Shown: piece by piece, positions 19,195 through 27,901 of the stretch
Layout of the letters: each line of letters starts with the position of its first letter
Numbering within the stretch: position 1 is the stretch's first letter
Source of the DNA: Hylemonella sp.
GTDB lineage: Bacteria > Pseudomonadota > Gammaproteobacteria > Burkholderiales > Burkholderiaceae_C
Direction of reading: 5' to 3'
DNA: 64,000 nucleotides
NCBI GenBank assembly: GCA_030695415.1
Contig: JAUYQZ010000026.1
Span: 1 to 64,000, forward strand
Program-made: the position numbers and the translations under genes
The notes under the pieces: generated by a model
The model's database searches: none
What the model was told of the DNA's origin: nothing
Seen by the model: the letters and a program-made list of their open reading frames with translations, nothing else

Positions 19195-20136
19195 TTGTCG
19201 GTGCTCGGAAAGATACTCAAGGACGTCATTCAAGGAAGAGCGAAGGCTGGCGCGACAGGACCGCTGAGTTCAGAACTCCCTCCGCCCGAGCTCATCGAAT
19301 CCGCAAACTCCAGCCTGGACTCGGGTGACGTGGCGAGCGCCGAAATCGCTTTGGCGCAAGCGATGTCTCGTTACCCAGAGCAGCCGGCGACCCAGCAATT
19401 GTTCGCCCGCATGGAATTTGTTCAATGCCTCGCTGCCGCAGAAGCCAAGCTCCCGGGGCCAAACTATTTGGATTGGTTGAAGTGGTTCCAACAGCGACTC
19501 AAGCCAGCTTCTTACGTGGAGATTGGCGTCGAGTCAGGACAATCGCTTCAGTACGCGCAAGCACCAACCCGCGCCATCGGAATTGATCCCGCATTGCGCA
19601 TCGTTCATTCCCAGACGGCCTGGATCAAGCTGTTTCAACTGCCCAGCGATGAGTTTTTTCAGCGCCACGACCTCCGCCAGATCCTGGGTGCCGATGCGGT
19701 GGATCTTGCTTTCATCGATGGCCTGCACACCTTTGACCAGGCCCTCAAAGACTTCATGAATGTGGAGCGCTATGCTGATGCGGGAACGATTGTTCTGTTC
19801 CACGACATCTTTCCTGTGACAGCCAAGACGGCCGAGAGAGAGAGAGTGACAACGTTCTGGGTGGGGGACACCTGGAAAGTCATGATGATTCTAAAGAAGT
19901 ACAGGCCAGATCTGACCCTCTTCACGATTCCAACTCACCCAAGTGGCTTGGGCGTGGTGACAGGCCTGAAGCCAAACGAACAACTTCTGTGGCGCGACTT
20001 CGAGTCGATTTGCGCCGAAGCAATGGCTCAAACGCTAGACGATTTCCCACCCCAAATTGACGACCATCTGAATCTTGTGCCGAATGACTTCAATGCTGTG
20101 GCGAGTCTGCTGGACCGGCGCCACCATTCAGCCTGA
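19195..20136 (+). CDS. Class I SAM-dependent methyltransferase
   Basis: 313 residues. A helical, TPR-like N-terminal part (residues about 25-80) precedes a Rossmann methyltransferase domain: the SAM loop VEIGVESGQSL, the acidic strand end AIGIDPA, DAVDLAFIDGLHTFDQALKD and the VLFHDIFP strand, the pattern of the Methyltransf_24 type. A TTG start at 19195 is chosen because AGGGGAG lies just upstream; a GTG at 19201 is possible. It sits between the pilus ATPase and two convergent OGT-like genes and ends tail-to-tail overlapping the 656-residue OGT gene. It may methylate a sugar or protein in the same surface pathway; the substrate is unknown. Confidence 0.8.
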   Translation: MSVLGKILKDVIQGRAKAGATGPLSSELPPPELIESANSSLDSGDVASAEIALAQAMSRYPEQPATQQLFARMEFVQCLAAAEAKLPGPNYLDWLKWFQQRLKPASYVEIGVESGQSLQYAQAPTRAIGIDPALRIVHSQTAWIKLFQLPSDEFFQRHDLRQILGADAVDLAFIDGLHTFDQALKDFMNVERYADAGTIVLFHDIFPVTAKTAERERVTTFWVGDTWKVMMILKKYRPDLTLFTIPTHPSGLGVVTGLKPNEQLLWRDFESICAEAMAQTLDDFPPQIDDHLNLVPNDFNAVASLLDRRHHSA

Positions 20137-22098
20137 TTCATTCGCCGATGCGCGCTCAGTCGCGCACCACTGGATCCACATGGTGCGCAACGCCTCTTCC
20201 AAGTGGCGAGCAAAGCGGGGGGCATCATAGATAGGTGATGTAAGGACTTGGTCACGAAGCCTGGCACGAAAAGCCGCCAGGGACTTTAGATCACTGGTGT
20301 GCCGGACAGCACGCGCGACGTAGTCGTCCGCGTCGGCGGCGACCCAGTCGTCTAATCCCGCGTTCATCAGCAAGCCGACCCCTTGGCGCGCCAGAAAGCG
20401 CTCGCCCTCCAGGGTCAGCACCGGAACGCCCATCCACAGCGCCTCGACCGTTGTGGTGCCTCCTGGGAAGGGGAAGGGATCCAGGGCGATGTCGACCCGA
20501 TGGTAGGCAGCAAGATAGTCGCTCCGCTCACTGTGCCCTTCAAGGATCAGACGCTCAGCCTGGATGCCTTGTGAGGCGAAGCGCTCAAAGGTGCGTTGCC
20601 GCAGGTGATCATCGGCGAGTTGACCACATTTGAGAAACAGCCGGCTGCCCGGGACCGCCTGCAGTACCCGTGCCCACAACTGCACCACTGAATCGTTCAT
20701 CTTGCCCAGCTTGTTGAAGCAGCCAAACGTAACGTAGCCTTGTGAAAGCGCTGGCAACGTGCCCACCTGCACCCTCGAGCGGGGCGGCGTAAAGCACAGG
20801 CGCGTTTCGGGCAGGCGCCAGACCTGCTCGGTGAAAAAGGGTTCCTGCCCGGGTGGCAGAGTCCAGGGGTCCGCCAGAAAATAGTCCATGGCGCTCAGGC
20901 CCGTGGTGGCGAAATAGCCTAACCAGCTGACCTGCAATGGAGCTGGCTTCCAGGCAAACATGGCCAAGCGGTTTTCACTCGTGTGGCCAGCCAGGTCGAT
21001 CAGGATGTCGATGCTATCGTCGCGCACTCGCTGAGCGAGCGCCTCGTCGGAGAGAGCAACGGTCGAATACCAGCCGTCGCACAAGTCTCGAAGCCGTTGG
21101 GTCGTTTCGTCTCCAGCAGCATTGTTGTCATAAGCGAAAAACTTAAGCTGCGAATGCTCTAGGGCAGCAAACGCTGCAAGCACACCTTCCAGGAAATAGC
21201 CTACGGGATGGGCGCGTAGATCACCGGAAACCAAGCCCACGCGCAAGGGCCCTTGGGGATCGGCAGTACTGGGCCAGTCGGTGTAGGGTCTTGCCACGTC
21301 CGCGGCTACTTCGCCAAAGCGCCGAGCATCGGCCAGCACCTGCCCGCTTGGCTGATCCCCAAGAAAATTTTGAGTATGCAAGAGGCTGCTGTGGGCCAAC
21401 AAGTCGTCTGGCCGGATCTCCAGCGCGCGTCGGACGCAGATCAGTGCACCTGCCACATCCCCAATATCCTTCAGGAGCAATCCCATACACAAGTGGGCAT
21501 CCGCATGGTCAGCTTGCAGCTCGAGCGCCTGCCGATAGCTCTCCGCCGCTTCAAGCGAGCGGCCAATCTTGGCCAGCGTCATACCAGTCTGGATGTATCC
21601 AGCGGGGTTGTCAGGCTCCAGTGCGATGGCCCGCGCAAGACATTCGAGCGCCTCATCGTGACGTCCAAGATCACTCAGAGCCGCTGCCAAACTGATGTGA
21701 GCATCAATAAGATCAGGCTTCAGGCGGATGGCCAGGCGCAGTGCCGACACACTGGCCTCCAGCTCGCCCAGTTGCAAAAGCGCGTTTCCCAGATTGCAGT
21801 GAGCTGCAGCAGAGTCAGGCTTGAGTTCAACCGCTCTTCGATACGACAGCAGTGCCTGTGCGGCGTCGCCCCGGTCAAGCAGGATGTTGCCGCGGTTGAA
21901 GTGCGCTCGCGCCAAGTCCGGAGACAACGCAATCGCCTCGTCGTAGCAGCGCAATGCCGCCCCATGATGACCCTCCCGCTCCTGCGCCATGCCCTCGTTC
22001 AGCCGGTGCTCAGCGTCAGCCAATCGCTGGGCTGCCGGTCCAGCTCCCACGGCAGGCAGGCGCGGCGCGCGCCCGAAGAGCGTGGCGATCAGCCCCAT
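20128..22098 (-). CDS. TPR / SPINDLY-type O-GlcNAc transferase-like glycosyltransferase (short paralogue)
   Basis: 656 residues. The N-terminal third has tetratricopeptide repeats (ALRCYDEAIALSPDLARAHF and similar units, about five to six). The C-terminal Glyco_transf_41 domain starts with LRVGLVSGDLRAHPVGYFLEG, whose histidine corresponds to the active-site histidine of OGT, and includes FNKLGKMND with the UDP-phosphate-binding lysine and PFPGGTTTVEALWMGVPVLT. It would transfer a sugar from a nucleotide sugar to Ser/Thr of cytoplasmic proteins or to pilin or flagellin precursors. The start is 3 bases after the stop of the upstream 912-residue paralogue, so both are in one operon. Near-identical C-terminal segments indicate tandem duplication. 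Confidence 0.92.
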   Translation of the reverse strand: MGLIATLFGRAPRLPAVGAGPAAQRLADAEHRLNEGMAQEREGHHGAALRCYDEAIALSPDLARAHFNRGNILLDRGDAAQALLSYRRAVELKPDSAAAHCNLGNALLQLGELEASVSALRLAIRLKPDLIDAHISLAAALSDLGRHDEALECLARAIALEPDNPAGYIQTGMTLAKIGRSLEAAESYRQALELQADHADAHLCMGLLLKDIGDVAGALICVRRALEIRPDDLLAHSSLLHTQNFLGDQPSGQVLADARRFGEVAADVARPYTDWPSTADPQGPLRVGLVSGDLRAHPVGYFLEGVLAAFAALEHSQLKFFAYDNNAAGDETTQRLRDLCDGWYSTVALSDEALAQRVRDDSIDILIDLAGHTSENRLAMFAWKPAPLQVSWLGYFATTGLSAMDYFLADPWTLPPGQEPFFTEQVWRLPETRLCFTPPRSRVQVGTLPALSQGYVTFGCFNKLGKMNDSVVQLWARVLQAVPGSRLFLKCGQLADDHLRQRTFERFASQGIQAERLILEGHSERSDYLAAYHRVDIALDPFPFPGGTTTVEALWMGVPVLTLEGERFLARQGVGLLMNAGLDDWVAADADDYVARAVRHTSDLKSLAAFRARLRDQVLTSPIYDAPRFARHLEEALRTMWIQWCATERASANESG

Positions 22099-22101
22099 AG
22101 C

Positions 22102-24840
22102 CTAGGTCTGGCGCGGTGCGACCTGAACGCCGGCGCGCTCGCACCAGTTGATCCACATTGCCCGCAGGGCGTCTTCGAAATGACGTGCAAAACGCGGGGC
22201 ATCATAAACAGGGGAGGCGAGTACCTGTTGTCGCAGACGCGTTCGCAAGGCGGCCAGCCCACCCAGGTCACTTGCGTGCTGTACGGCCCGATCAACATAG
22301 TCGTCCACGTCCGTAGCAACCCAATCGGGCAGGCCGGCGTTCATGAGCAAGCCGACGCCCTGGCGGGCGAGGAAGGTCTCCCCTTGCAGTGTCAGTACCG
22401 GCACGCCCATCCACAAGGCCTCCACGGTGGTTGTGCCACCCGGGAAGGGGAAGGGATCCAGCGCGATGTCGATGCGGTTGTGGGCGCTGTGGTAATCCGC
22501 TCTTGAGCTATGCGCTTCAAGTATCAAGCGCTGCGCAGTGACTCCGTGGGCCGCAAAGCGGTCGAGCGTGCGCTGCCGGACCGATTCGTCATCGAGTTGC
22601 GCGTACTTGAGGAAGAGCTTGCTGTCGGGCACCGCTTTCAGCACCCGGGACCAGACCTGCACCACCGCATCGTTCATCTTGCTCAGGTTGTTGAAACAGG
22701 CAAAAGTGAGGTAACCATTCGTCAAAGCCGGGAGAGGACCCACCTCGATCGACGTGCGCGGAGGTGTGAAGCACAAGCGTGTTTCTGGCAAGCGCCAGAC
22801 CTTCTCCGAAAAGAAAGCTTCCTGGTCAGGTGGCAGCGTCCAGGGGTCAGCCAGAAAATAGTCCACGGTCGGCAGGCCCGTCGTGGCGAAGTAACCCAGC
22901 CAGCTGAGCTGCACGGGTGCGGGTTTCCACGCAAACAAGGGCAATCGATTGTTGGCCGTGTGCCCGGCCAGATCGATCAGGACATCGATGCCATCGTCAT
23001 GAATCCGCCGCGCCAAGGCCTCATCGCTCATGCCAACGCATGGCAACCAGCGGGTGCAGCAGGAACGCAGACGCTGGCTGGTCTCGTCTTCATCCGAGCG
23101 GTTGGAATACGCATGGAACTCAAGCTGATGCGCCGGGGTCGCGGAAAACACGTCAAGAACGCCTTCCAGGAAGTAGCCCACCGGGTGGTTGCCCAGGTCC
23201 CCTGAGACCAGACCCACCCGAAGAGGTCGTTGTGGCAACGGTTCATTGGTCCAACAGGTATACGGACGCGCCAAGGACAGCGCGGCGGCGCCAAAACGTT
23301 TCGCATCAGCCAACAAGCGCTCACCCGACTGCTGCGCCAGGTAGTTCTGGTTGAAAAGCAGGTTGTTGTGGGCGACCATGCAGGTGCTGTCGAACTCCAG
23401 TGCCCGTTCCAGCGAACGTAGTGCCGCGTTCAGGTCGCCAAGGCCGATCAATGCACCGGCACGGTTGGCATGGCCCGCGGCGAATCGAGGGTCGAGCTCC
23501 AGTGCGCGTAGAAAAACGTCGTCCGCTTTCCGGTATTCGCGCTTGTGCGTTAACAGCAGCCCCAGGTTCACGTGCGCGGCAATCAGCTCGCCGTCCAATG
23601 CCAGCGCCTTGCGGTAGGAGTTTTCGGCGGCAACATGCTGCCCGGAGCGCTGCAGGAGCGTGCCGACACCGCAATGCGCAGCAGCCGACCCCGGCTGCAG
23701 GGCCAAAGCCTTTTGATAGCAGACGCTTGCTGCATCAAAATCCCCGGTTTCTTGAAAAGCGGCCCCAAGATGGATGTGTGCCTCCACGAGATCCGGCTGC
23801 GTTGCCAGTGCCTTGCGGAAACAGGCCATTGCATCGCTGCCATGCTGGCGCTTCCTGTAGATCAGCCCGCGCAGGATGTTGGCTCTGGCATTGTCGGGGT
23901 CTAGCGCCAATACCTGCAGGCAGTGCGCCTGCGCAGCGTCCAGCTCGTCGCCGTCAATCAGGATGGCGGCCAGTCCCAAAAAGGCCCCAAGCTGCAGCGG
24001 GTCGATCTGCAAGGCTTGCCGATAGGCGGCGGCAGCCTCGTCCGGTTTACGCGCAGCCCGTAAGGCATCGCCAATGCGCAGCGGCGCCTGGACGTTGCCG
24101 GGATCGAGCTGGCCGGCGCGTTGATAGCTTGCGACAGCCTCAGCCCATCGACGCTGCAAGCACAGCGCATCCCCCAGATTCAGGAAGATGGCAGTGCTGT
24201 CCGGCGCCAAATTGGCGGCGTGCAGCAAGAGCTGCACGGCCTCATCCTTCTCGCCGGATCGCACCAAAATTCCGGCCAGATTATTGAGAGCATCGACGTG
24301 CTCGCAGTTCAGCGTCAATGCCTGGCGGTAGGTGCGGATGGCTTCGTCTTCTCGGCCGCCTTCCTGTGCAGCCAAGCCTTGTCCAAAGAAGGCCTGCGCT
24401 TGTTCGCTCGCGAGCTGTTGCGCCGCCTGCAAGCCGGCTATCGCGTCGGGCAGGCCGGGTTTGAGGGCCAGCGCCTGCGTGAAGGCTGCGGTCGCCTGCA
24501 GCGGATCAGCCAGCTGGAGATGCGCGTTGCCGAGGTTGCAATGTGCGCCAGATGAGTCCGGTTTGTAGCGCACGGCCAAGCCGTAAGCGTCAAGCGCAGC
24601 GGCCGCGTCGCCACGGTCCAGCAGGATGTTGCCGCGCAGGAAATGCGCGCGGGCCAATTCGGGTTGCAGCTGGATGGCCTTCTGGTAGTGCGCAAGGGCT
24701 TCTTCGAGCCGTGCTTGCGCTTCAAGCTCCAGGCCCGACTCTACCCAGCGTTCGGCGGCGTCTGGTTCGCCGGGATCGACGCCCGCGCGCGGCGTTGCGT
24801 CCGTCGCCTGGTCCCGGCTGCGCTTATCCCAAAACGCCAT
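22102..24840 (-). CDS. TPR / SPINDLY-type O-GlcNAc transferase-like glycosyltransferase (long paralogue)
   Basis: 912 residues, first gene of a two-gene operon. About eleven or more TPR units fill residues 30-500 (for example ALAHYQKAIQLQPELARAHF, then VASYQRAGQLDPGNVQAPLR). The catalytic Glyco_transf_41 region begins LRVGLVSGDLGNHPVGYFLEG and carries the active-site histidine, the FNNLSKMND lysine and PFPGGTTTVEALWMGVPVL. The longer TPR superhelix may give a different substrate range from the 656-residue paralogue that follows directly. The divergent spacer upstream separates it from an unassigned 99-residue gene. Confidence 0.92.
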   Translation of the reverse strand: MAFWDKRSRDQATDATPRAGVDPGEPDAAERWVESGLELEAQARLEEALAHYQKAIQLQPELARAHFLRGNILLDRGDAAAALDAYGLAVRYKPDSSGAHCNLGNAHLQLADPLQATAAFTQALALKPGLPDAIAGLQAAQQLASEQAQAFFGQGLAAQEGGREDEAIRTYRQALTLNCEHVDALNNLAGILVRSGEKDEAVQLLLHAANLAPDSTAIFLNLGDALCLQRRWAEAVASYQRAGQLDPGNVQAPLRIGDALRAARKPDEAAAAYRQALQIDPLQLGAFLGLAAILIDGDELDAAQAHCLQVLALDPDNARANILRGLIYRKRQHGSDAMACFRKALATQPDLVEAHIHLGAAFQETGDFDAASVCYQKALALQPGSAAAHCGVGTLLQRSGQHVAAENSYRKALALDGELIAAHVNLGLLLTHKREYRKADDVFLRALELDPRFAAGHANRAGALIGLGDLNAALRSLERALEFDSTCMVAHNNLLFNQNYLAQQSGERLLADAKRFGAAALSLARPYTCWTNEPLPQRPLRVGLVSGDLGNHPVGYFLEGVLDVFSATPAHQLEFHAYSNRSDEDETSQRLRSCCTRWLPCVGMSDEALARRIHDDGIDVLIDLAGHTANNRLPLFAWKPAPVQLSWLGYFATTGLPTVDYFLADPWTLPPDQEAFFSEKVWRLPETRLCFTPPRTSIEVGPLPALTNGYLTFACFNNLSKMNDAVVQVWSRVLKAVPDSKLFLKYAQLDDESVRQRTLDRFAAHGVTAQRLILEAHSSRADYHSAHNRIDIALDPFPFPGGTTTVEALWMGVPVLTLQGETFLARQGVGLLMNAGLPDWVATDVDDYVDRAVQHASDLGGLAALRTRLRQQVLASPVYDAPRFARHFEDALRAMWINWCERAGVQVAPRQT

Positions 24841-24885
24841 ATTCCATCTCCAAAAGCAGCAAGGATCGTGTCATGAGCGCGCTAC

Positions 24886-24891
24886 TATAAT
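24886..24891 (+). promoter_or_regulatory. Candidate -10 box (TATAAT) for the 99-residue gene
   Basis: A perfect TATAAT hexamer lies 31 bases before the ATG at 24922, in the spacer shared with the divergent OGT operon. No good -35 is visible at 17 bases, so an activator may be needed. Confidence 0.45.
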
Positions 24892-24921
24892 CAAGCCCCC
24901 ACTGACACTGACGGAGGCGCA

Positions 24922-25221
24922 ATGATTTTTGCTTGGTTTGACGCGTCTGAAGCGAAGAAGTTTGGCGGCGACCTGGCAAAGTTTTTTCTGGAGCGGGTGC
25001 CGCGGGCCATTGATAAGTCTGACAAGCAATTTGCGCAGAAGGTGGACGCTGCGTTGGCGAAGATGCTGGTTCAGATCGTCCAGTTCACGCGGGAGCATTC
25101 GCTGAACACCTATAAAAAGGCCCAATTGGCCAACGAATTCAAATGGACCTTGCTGGACGCAGGCATCCCTCCGGATTATGCGGACGACATCACGAAATGG
25201 CTGACGCAGAAAGTAGGATGA
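24922..25221 (+). CDS. Unassigned 99-residue helical protein
   Basis: Not recognised. The product is rich in charged and amphipathic helices (DASEAKKFGGDLAKFFLERV, then QFAQKVDAALAKMLVQIVQF), has no signal peptide, membrane segment or cysteine, and ends ADDITKWLTQKVG. A GGAGG ribosome site precedes the ATG and a TATAAT box lies upstream, which support a real gene. It sits between the divergent OGT operon and the pilin gene, so a regulatory, chaperone or acceptor role in the glycosylation region is possible but only inferred. Confidence 0.75.
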   Translation: MIFAWFDASEAKKFGGDLAKFFLERVPRAIDKSDKQFAQKVDAALAKMLVQIVQFTREHSLNTYKKAQLANEFKWTLLDAGIPPDYADDITKWLTQKVG

Positions 25222-25255
25222 TTCGTTCTTAGGCTGCATCTGAGTCTTGCACGCT

Positions 25256-25287
25256 TGTCCGTGACAAAAAAGTCTGACAAATTTGTC
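25256..25287. promoter_or_regulatory. Cluster of TGTC/GACA boxes upstream of the pilin promoter
   Basis: TGTC at 25256-25259, GACA at 25263-25266 and 25276-25279, and TGTC at 25284-25287; the last two form the perfect palindrome GACAAATTTGTC. In Pseudomonas, PilR binds repeated TGTC-type sites about 80-120 bases upstream of the sigma-54 pilA start. Here the cluster lies about 120-150 bases before the predicted start, so it could be the enhancer site for a PilR-like activator. Prediction by pattern only. Confidence 0.4.
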
Positions 25288-25381
25288 GGTCCTTCGGCCA
25301 ATAGGCTCTTGCGAATGACCATAAACGCTGCAAGGCGTGAGTTTTCCACAAAAAGCCCGCAGTTCAGCCGCGATTTCGATC

Positions 25382-25397
25382 TGGCACGAGATATGCT
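25382..25397 (+). promoter_or_regulatory. Sigma-54 (RpoN) promoter of the pilin gene
   Basis: TGGCACG-AGAT-ATGCT matches the -24/-12 consensus TGGCACG-N4-TTGCT at all but one position, with GG and GC separated by exactly 10 bases. It lies 43 bases before the pilin ATG, which is the classic arrangement for type IV pilin genes. Confidence 0.8.
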
Positions 25398-25439
25398 GAC
25401 CTCCCTCTGCATCGTGCAATTTTCAACCTAGGAGCTTTT

Positions 25440-25907
25440 ATGAAACGCACTCTCCAAAAGGGTTTTACCCTGATCGAACTGATGATCGTCGTCGCGATCA
25501 TCGGTATTCTGGCCGCCGTGGCCCTGCCCGCCTACCAAGACTACACCGTCCGCGCCAAGATGTCGGAAGTCATCCTGGCCGGCTCGTCGGGCCGCACTGC
25601 TGTGGCGGAAGCCTATTCCCAGTTCGGCACCATGCAGAAGGGCTTCGCCTCCATGGGCGTCCAGGACCAAGTGTCCAAGTACGTTGCTTCTGTGAGCTAC
25701 CTCTCTACGGCATCGAACTCGGGTGACATCATCGTGACCACCGCGGCAGCTGCCACCTCCGGACTGCCGACCGACGTCGCTGGCCGCACGATCATTCTGC
25801 GCGGCAATGCTAACGCGGCTGGCCAGGTGATCTGGAGTTGCGGTACCGGCACTGGCGCCTCCCAGATCAACCCCAAGTACCGTCCCAGCTCCTGCAAGGA
25901 CTTCTGA
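25440..25907 (+). CDS. pilA: Type IVa major pilin
   Basis: 155-residue pilin precursor. The short leader MKRTLQKG is cut by prepilin peptidase at G8/F9, and the mature N-terminus [20 protein letters not shown] carries Glu at position 5, needed for assembly. The globular domain ends with a small disulfide loop, WSCGTGTG to RPSSC, typical of type IVa pilins. A TAGGAG ribosome site, a sigma-54 promoter and a strong terminator bracket the gene as a single unit. The Ser/Thr-rich stretch [22 protein letters not shown] offers many O-glycosylation positions, in keeping with the neighbouring glycosyltransferases. The symbol pilA is used in the generic sense. Confidence 0.96.
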   Translation: MKRTLQKGFTLIELMIVVAIIGILAAVALPAYQDYTVRAKMSEVILAGSSGRTAVAEAYSQFGTMQKGFASMGVQDQVSKYVASVSYLSTASNSGDIIVTTAAAATSGLPTDVAGRTIILRGNANAAGQVIWSCGTGTGASQINPKYRPSSCKDF

Positions 25908-25927
25908 TCACTCCGGTCAGCTGAACC

Positions 25928-25960
25928 AAAGCCCCTTGGCTTCGCTAAGGGGCTTTTTTT
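25928..25960 (+). terminator. Strong rho-independent terminator after the pilin gene
   Basis: A 10-bp stem GCCCCTTGGC/GCTAAGGGGC with one G-T pair and a TTC loop, preceded by AAA and followed by seven T. It lies 21 bases after the pilin stop and 15 bases before the next start codon, so it should limit read-through into the membrane glycosyltransferase gene. Confidence 0.92.
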
Positions 25961-25974
25961 ATGGGGCTGTGCAG

Positions 25975-27882
25975 ATGAGCAAGTATTTATCACCATGGCT
26001 GGCTGCCGCTCTGCTGGGCGCATTGGCATTGGCCGCCTACTGGGCGGGGCTAGCGGGTGGGTTTTTCTTCGATGATGGCCCCAGCATCCTCAACGCACCC
26101 GGCTTGCGGATGAGCGAATTCACCTGGGAGGCGATCGGCCAGGCCTGGTTCAGCGGAGGTGCCGGTCCGACGGGCCGCCCTGTCGCCCAGCTGAGTTTTG
26201 GTTTGAACCACTACCTCAGCGGATTCAACCCCTGGGCTTTCAAGCTCACCAACCTGGCTATCCATGGCCTGTGCGCACTCATGGCATATGGTGTCGTACG
26301 CGAGCTGCTTAGAGGTCGTGCCGAGATCAAGTCCTACGATGAGCGCTGGGTAGCGCTTGCAGTGGCGGCGCTCTGGTTGTTGCATCCCTTGCAACTGTTA
26401 CCGGTGCTGCATGTCGTGCAGCGCATGACCAGCCTCTCGGCTCTTTTTCTCCTGGCGGCCTTCTGGCTGCACATCGTGGCACGCCGGCGTGACGGCCCCC
26501 TGAAGCCGGGCCTGCTGCTGCTGGCCTGGTGCGTGGCCTGGCCGCTGTCCATCCTGAGCAAGGAAACCGGCCTGTTGCTGCCTTTGTTCGTGCTGGGCTG
26601 GGAGCTTTTGCTACGCCGGTCTGAGGTGGGTCGGCTCGACAAATTCGCGAAGATCTACACAGGTATCTGCCTGGTGCTCGTTGCAGGGGTAGCCTGGTAT
26701 CTGCTTTCATCGCGTTCGCAGTGGCTTTGGGCAGGCTATGAGTTGCGTCCGTTTGAGGCAGGCCAGCGTCTGCTGAGCGAGGCGCGGGTCCTCTGGTTTT
26801 ATGTGGGGCTGGTGGTGTTGCCGCGCTGGTCTGCACTGGGTCTTTACCACGACGACTTCGCGATCTCCACCGATTGGCTCACCCCTTGGACGACGCTGCC
26901 CGCTGTCCTGGGCTGGGTGGTCGTGGTGGTACTTGTCTGGCGCTTGCGCGCACGCGCACCGCTCGTTGCCTTCGGCCTGGCCTGGTTCTTGATCGGTCAT
27001 CTGCTGGAGTCCACCGTCCTGCCGCTGGAGCTGGTGCACGAGCACCGGAACTACCTGCCGCTGCTGGGATTGCTGCTGGCGGCAACAGCAGCGTTGCTGC
27101 GGTGGACTCAAGACCGGACGAAGCCGACGACTTTAGGCATCATCGCCGTGGTCCTCCTGCTACTCTGCGCTGCGCTCACCGCCTTTCGGGCCCACCAGTA
27201 CGGGGACGACTTGCGCCGTGCTTTCGGACAGGTACAACACCACCCGGATTCGGCGCGCAGCCAGTACGAGGCGGGGATGCTGGTGGCCGGTTTGCCGGCC
27301 GCTGCGCAGCCCGGCTCTTTGGCCTACAAGACCGCGCATCATCATCTTGAACGTGCGCTGGCAGTGGACGCCCACCACAAGATGGCGCTGTTTGAGATCG
27401 TGACCCTGGATTGCAAGGCAAATCTGGGTGTCAACCAGCCAGCACTGGACGAACTGATGCATCGATTGCGTGTTACCCGCTTCGCGCCGGGAGACCGCAA
27501 CATCCTCTACTACGCCAAGGAGATGGCGGTCGCGGGGCAACGCTGCCTGGATCGTAGCCAGATGACGGAGCTGTTCAGGGCGGCATTGGCCAATCCCAAG
27601 GTTACTGCCTCCGTGCAAGCCATCCTCCATTCATGGCTGGCCGACTATCTCTGGCTGAGCGAGCGGGACCTGGCTGGAGCCCGTGAGGCGCTGGCCCGGT
27701 CCCTGGCTCTGAACCCGGGGCACCCGAGCAATCGTTTGAAATGGGCGCAACTCTTGTGGATCAGCGGTGAGCGGCAGGCTGCGCGCGAGCTGCTGCTCAA
27801 ATTACGTGCAGACCGCCTGACCGGGGAGGAGCGCCAAACCCTTGAGCAGCTCCTCGCAACAGGTAATATAGAAAAACCGTGA
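25975..27882 (+). CDS. GT-C-like polytopic membrane protein with TPR-like C-terminus (possible pilin glycosyltransferase)
   Basis: 635 residues. The first 430 hold about ten to eleven hydrophobic helices. The first extracytoplasmic loop has an acidic pair, D33-D34 in FFFDDGPSI, at the position where GT-C glycosyltransferases (for example TMTC/PMT types) carry their catalytic Asp. The C-terminal 200 residues are soluble TPR-like helices (HHLERALAVDAHHKMALFEI and AREALARSLALNPGHPSNRL). The start at 25975 is chosen because the upstream in-frame part runs through the pilin terminator. Sitting directly after the pilin gene and before a polyprenyl-phosphate GT2, it could use a lipid-linked sugar to glycosylate pilin; this is inference. 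Confidence 0.72.
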   Translation: MSKYLSPWLAAALLGALALAAYWAGLAGGFFFDDGPSILNAPGLRMSEFTWEAIGQAWFSGGAGPTGRPVAQLSFGLNHYLSGFNPWAFKLTNLAIHGLCALMAYGVVRELLRGRAEIKSYDERWVALAVAALWLLHPLQLLPVLHVVQRMTSLSALFLLAAFWLHIVARRRDGPLKPGLLLLAWCVAWPLSILSKETGLLLPLFVLGWELLLRRSEVGRLDKFAKIYTGICLVLVAGVAWYLLSSRSQWLWAGYELRPFEAGQRLLSEARVLWFYVGLVVLPRWSALGLYHDDFAISTDWLTPWTTLPAVLGWVVVVVLVWRLRARAPLVAFGLAWFLIGHLLESTVLPLELVHEHRNYLPLLGLLLAATAALLRWTQDRTKPTTLGIIAVVLLLLCAALTAFRAHQYGDDLRRAFGQVQHHPDSARSQYEAGMLVAGLPAAAQPGSLAYKTAHHHLERALAVDAHHKMALFEIVTLDCKANLGVNQPALDELMHRLRVTRFAPGDRNILYYAKEMAVAGQRCLDRSQMTELFRAALANPKVTASVQAILHSWLADYLWLSERDLAGAREALARSLALNPGHPSNRLKWAQLLWISGERQAARELLLKLRADRLTGEERQTLEQLLATGNIEKP

Positions 27883-27901
27883 TTCACTGGCAGACCTTCG
27901 C

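Noticed and set aside
21253..22506. 417-codon plus frame opposite the OGT-like pair
   Set aside because: Antisense to two intact glycosyltransferase genes and not family-like.
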